7,229 nt of DNA from Candidatus Pacearchaeota archaeon RBG_13_36_9. Its GTDB lineage: Archaea > Nanobdellota > Nanobdellia > Pacearchaeales > GW2011-AR1. Below, piece after piece: positions 6,261-7,229 of this stretch. Location of the stretch: positions 9,100 through 16,328 of the forward strand of contig MFWN01000043.1 in NCBI GenBank assembly GCA_001786395.1, read 5' to 3'. The notes below the pieces were generated by a model. The model saw nothing but the letters and a program-made list of their open reading frames with translations. It was not told where the DNA came from and searched no databases. The position numbers and the translations under genes were made by a program. How positions within the stretch are numbered: position 1 is the stretch's first letter; each line of letters starts with the position of its first letter.

Positions 6261-6749
6261 CTATTCTAATAACATCTCTTTTATTTCTTCAGTAAATTCA
6301 TAGTAATCTTTTTCTTTTAGTTCTTCAATAATCTTCTTTAGTTCTTCTTTTGAAAGCAAATTGCCTACTTTACAATATAATAAGAAAGTTGGTATTTCCA
6401 TAACAATAACTCCTTTGCTTTTTGCAAGCTTTCCAGCTTCCCTATCATCCATCAACAATAAAGCATTAGATTTTTCAGCAAGAGATATGCATTCTAACTC
6501 TCCTTTCCCAAATTCTTCAGAAGAGCCTATCTTTTCTGATTCTTTGATTATGAATTTATTTTTCTCTGCATTTAAAAATTTTAAGAGCTTCTCATAAAGC
6601 AGATTATTTTTTAGTTCCTCTAACTCTTGCAAGACAGTTTTAGGTACAACAATCTCATTGGTTTCTAGGGCTTGAAAAACAAGGTCTAATCTATCTATTT
6701 TTAAGAAAGCGCTTAAAAAATCAGTATCAACAATTATGATTTTTTCCAA
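6261..6749 (-). CDS. PIN-domain toxin, DUF3368/COG2405-like (VapC-type ribonuclease)
   Basis: This 162-residue protein has a PIN fold. The first strand IIIVDTDFL carries D8, the helix TVLQELEEL carries E42, GKGELECISLAE carries E84 and E86, and LLLMDDREAGKLAKSKGV carries D101/D102. These are the acidic positions that bind metal in PIN nucleases, so the active site looks complete. The Asp-Asp-Arg-Glu-Ala segment is typical of the DUF3368 branch. The expected activity is metal-dependent RNA cleavage held in check by the partner antitoxin; the target RNA cannot be told. Translation appears to start at TTG (6749): no ATG lies in the upstream open frame, and the first strand begins almost at once. 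The start lies 16 nt inside the antitoxin gene, implying coupling and a low rate of initiation, as suits a toxin. The terminal 30 residues are a charged helical tail. Confidence 0.85.
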   Translation of the reverse strand: MEKIIIVDTDFLSAFLKIDRLDLVFQALETNEIVVPKTVLQELEELKNNLLYEKLLKFLNAEKNKFIIKESEKIGSSEEFGKGELECISLAEKSNALLLMDDREAGKLAKSKGVIVMEIPTFLLYCKVGNLLSKEELKKIIEELKEKDYYEFTEEIKEMLLE

Positions 6750-7090
6750 TTTTTGAATTTTTCCAAACTCGCCCTAACCTCCTCTTTTGTTTCAGACCCG
6801 CTCCTTCGCTTCATTCCTTTTTCCAGCAAGATACTCTTCATTTCTTCATAATTTACATTAGCTATCTCAACTGCCTTACCAAATGAAATCTTGCCTTCTT
6901 TGTAAAGCACAGAAGCAATAGCTATCCTTAAGTCTTTTCTGTTTAAAAGGATATTTCTCATTGCATCTCTAAGGAATTCTGAAACACTATCGTAGTACCC
7001 AGTTTCTATTATCGCGCTTAACTCTAGCCTTAGAGTTTTTGGGAGGGTAAAGCTCAATGTTTCGCTTTTTGGATTTTTTTCTTTTGCCAT
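6734..7090 (-). CDS. Antitoxin: ribbon-helix-helix domain fused to UPF0175-like domain
   Basis: From ATG 7090 the protein has 118 residues. The N-terminal part is a ribbon-helix-helix: strand SETLSFTLPKTLRLEL, then helices containing IIETGYYDSVSEFLRDAMRN, matching the RHH pattern Ser-x-Ser-Glu-Phe-x-Arg-x-Ala. The middle, IAIASVLYKEGKISFGKAV then EIANVNYEEMKSILLEKG, matches the UPF0175 (COG2886) pattern of LYxEGKISxGxAAEIAxxxxxxxxxxLxxxG. A charged tail (SGSETKEEVRASLEKF) probably binds the toxin. COG2886 antitoxins pair with COG2405 PIN toxins, which is what lies downstream. RHH would supply dimerisation and DNA binding. An upstream TTG at 7099 would add three residues and sits closer to the leaderless position; ATG is preferred, with a leader of about 10 nt and no Shine-Dalgarno. 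Autorepression is inferred from the repeats at 7094-7115. Confidence 0.85.
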   Translation of the reverse strand: MAKEKNPKSETLSFTLPKTLRLELSAIIETGYYDSVSEFLRDAMRNILLNRKDLRIAIASVLYKEGKISFGKAVEIANVNYEEMKSILLEKGMKRRSGSETKEEVRASLEKFKNWKKS

Positions 7091-7093
7091 GTT

Positions 7094-7115
7094 CAACAAT
7101 ATTACAACAATATTG
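7094..7115 (-). promoter_or_regulatory. Probable operator: tandem 11-bp repeat with internal dyad
   Basis: CAACAATATT occurs twice on the plus strand, at 7094-7103 and 7105-7114, with an 11-bp period (about one helical turn). The same bases also form an inverted repeat: CAATATT (7097-7103) and AATATTG (7109-7115) around a 5-bp spacer. The site covers the predicted transcription start and ends just before the antitoxin ATG, as expected of a site for an autorepressing RHH dimer or pair of dimers. Binding is inferred. Confidence 0.55.
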
Positions 7116-7120
7116 CAGCA

Positions 7121-7136
7121 TTATTTAAATCTTTCG
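7121..7136 (-). promoter_or_regulatory. BRE/TATA promoter of the toxin-antitoxin operon
   Basis: The minus strand reads CCGAAAGA followed by TTTAAATAA, a purine-rich BRE and a clear TATA box. With start expected about 26 nt beyond the TATA centre, transcription would begin near 7100, inside the repeated operator-like element and about 10 nt before ATG 7090. Confidence 0.65.
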
Positions 7137-7148
7137 GTTTGAGCAGTA

Positions 7149-7183
7149 TCTCCGAAAGGCAGAGCCGAGCTTGATGGCTCGGC
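7149..7183. other. Two abutting hairpins in the right-end intergenic region
   Basis: On the plus strand, TCTCC-GAAA-GG(C)AGA (7149-7163) folds into a 5-bp stem with a GNRA tetraloop and one bulged C. It is followed without a gap by GCCGAGC-TTGATG-GCTCGGC (7164-7183), a perfect 7-bp stem. Flanking CTTTCGG (7131-7137) and TTGAAAG (7191-7197) could close both into a three-way junction using two G-U pairs. No known RNA family was recognised, and the transcribed strand is unclear. The rest of 7100-7229 beyond the promoter and these hairpins shows nothing I can support. Confidence 0.4.
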
Positions 7184-7229
7184 CTATATTTTGAAAGCGA
7201 ATTATTTAATGCTAGCCCCTCTTTTGAAC

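Noticed and set aside
7102..7227. Open minus-strand frame of 41 codons at the right edge
   Set aside because: It covers the toxin-antitoxin promoter, operator repeats and both hairpins. Its translation, with segments such as RPSHQARLCL, has no protein-like pattern, so it is probably chance.
7211..7229. ATG at 7211 as the start of a plus-strand gene leaving the window
   Set aside because: Only six codons follow before the edge and there is no Shine-Dalgarno, so it cannot be supported.
7211..7229. GTTCAAAAG on the minus strand as the T-loop of a tRNA
   Set aside because: The conserved C after the seven-base loop is missing, the stem does not pair, and no anticodon or D-arm can be placed.

Overview
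This window looks like a stretch of an AT-rich archaeal chromosome, most likely from a small-genome DPANN lineage (Woesearchaeota/Pacearchaeota/Nanoarchaeota-like). The evidence is TATA boxes with purine-rich BRE-like flanks, two of them at the spacing expected for leaderless mRNAs; a strong GGAGGTG Shine-Dalgarno before the main gene; an archaeal-style SMC ATPase interrupted by an intein; a PIN/UPF0175 toxin-antitoxin pair; and tight or overlapping gene ends. The lineage is inferred and was not tested by any search.

Layout. At 2-124 (+) is the C-terminal tail of an unrecognised gene. It converges on a bPH_2-domain membrane protein (121-642, -), and the two stop codons share the four bases TTAA. 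A short divergent promoter region (643-753) leads into the dominant gene, 754-5184 (+), a 1476-codon precursor. Its ATPase heads are SMC-type, but residues 39-561 (868-2436) are an intein with an apparently complete two-motif LAGLIDADG endonuclease, inserted inside the Walker A P-loop. After splicing a 953-residue protein remains. Its centre carries a Rad50-type zinc hook (CPLC) where an SMC hinge domain would be expected. All remaining genes are on the minus strand: two adjacent small membrane proteins that appear to be paralogous (5204-5509 and 5511-6218), then a PIN-domain toxin (6261-6749) and its antitoxin (6734-7090), a ribbon-helix-helix domain joined to a UPF0175-like domain. The last 130 bases hold the antitoxin promoter with a repeated operator-like element and two abutting hairpins; no gene is supported there.

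How the parts fit. The SMC-like protein would be a DNA-tethering or chromosome-organising ATPase dimerising through zinc rather than a hinge. It has no ATP-binding P-loop until the intein is excised, so splicing is a compulsory and possibly regulated activation step. No kleisin (scpA/scpB) or mre11 gene is nearby, so partners cannot be read from context. The toxin-antitoxin pair is probably a self-repressing operon. The two membrane genes form their own transcription unit, and their function is unknown.

Most worth a second look: the SMC-head/zinc-hook hybrid, the Ser1 intein in its P-loop with tandem HTH-like segments, and the fused RHH-UPF0175 antitoxin with its operator.
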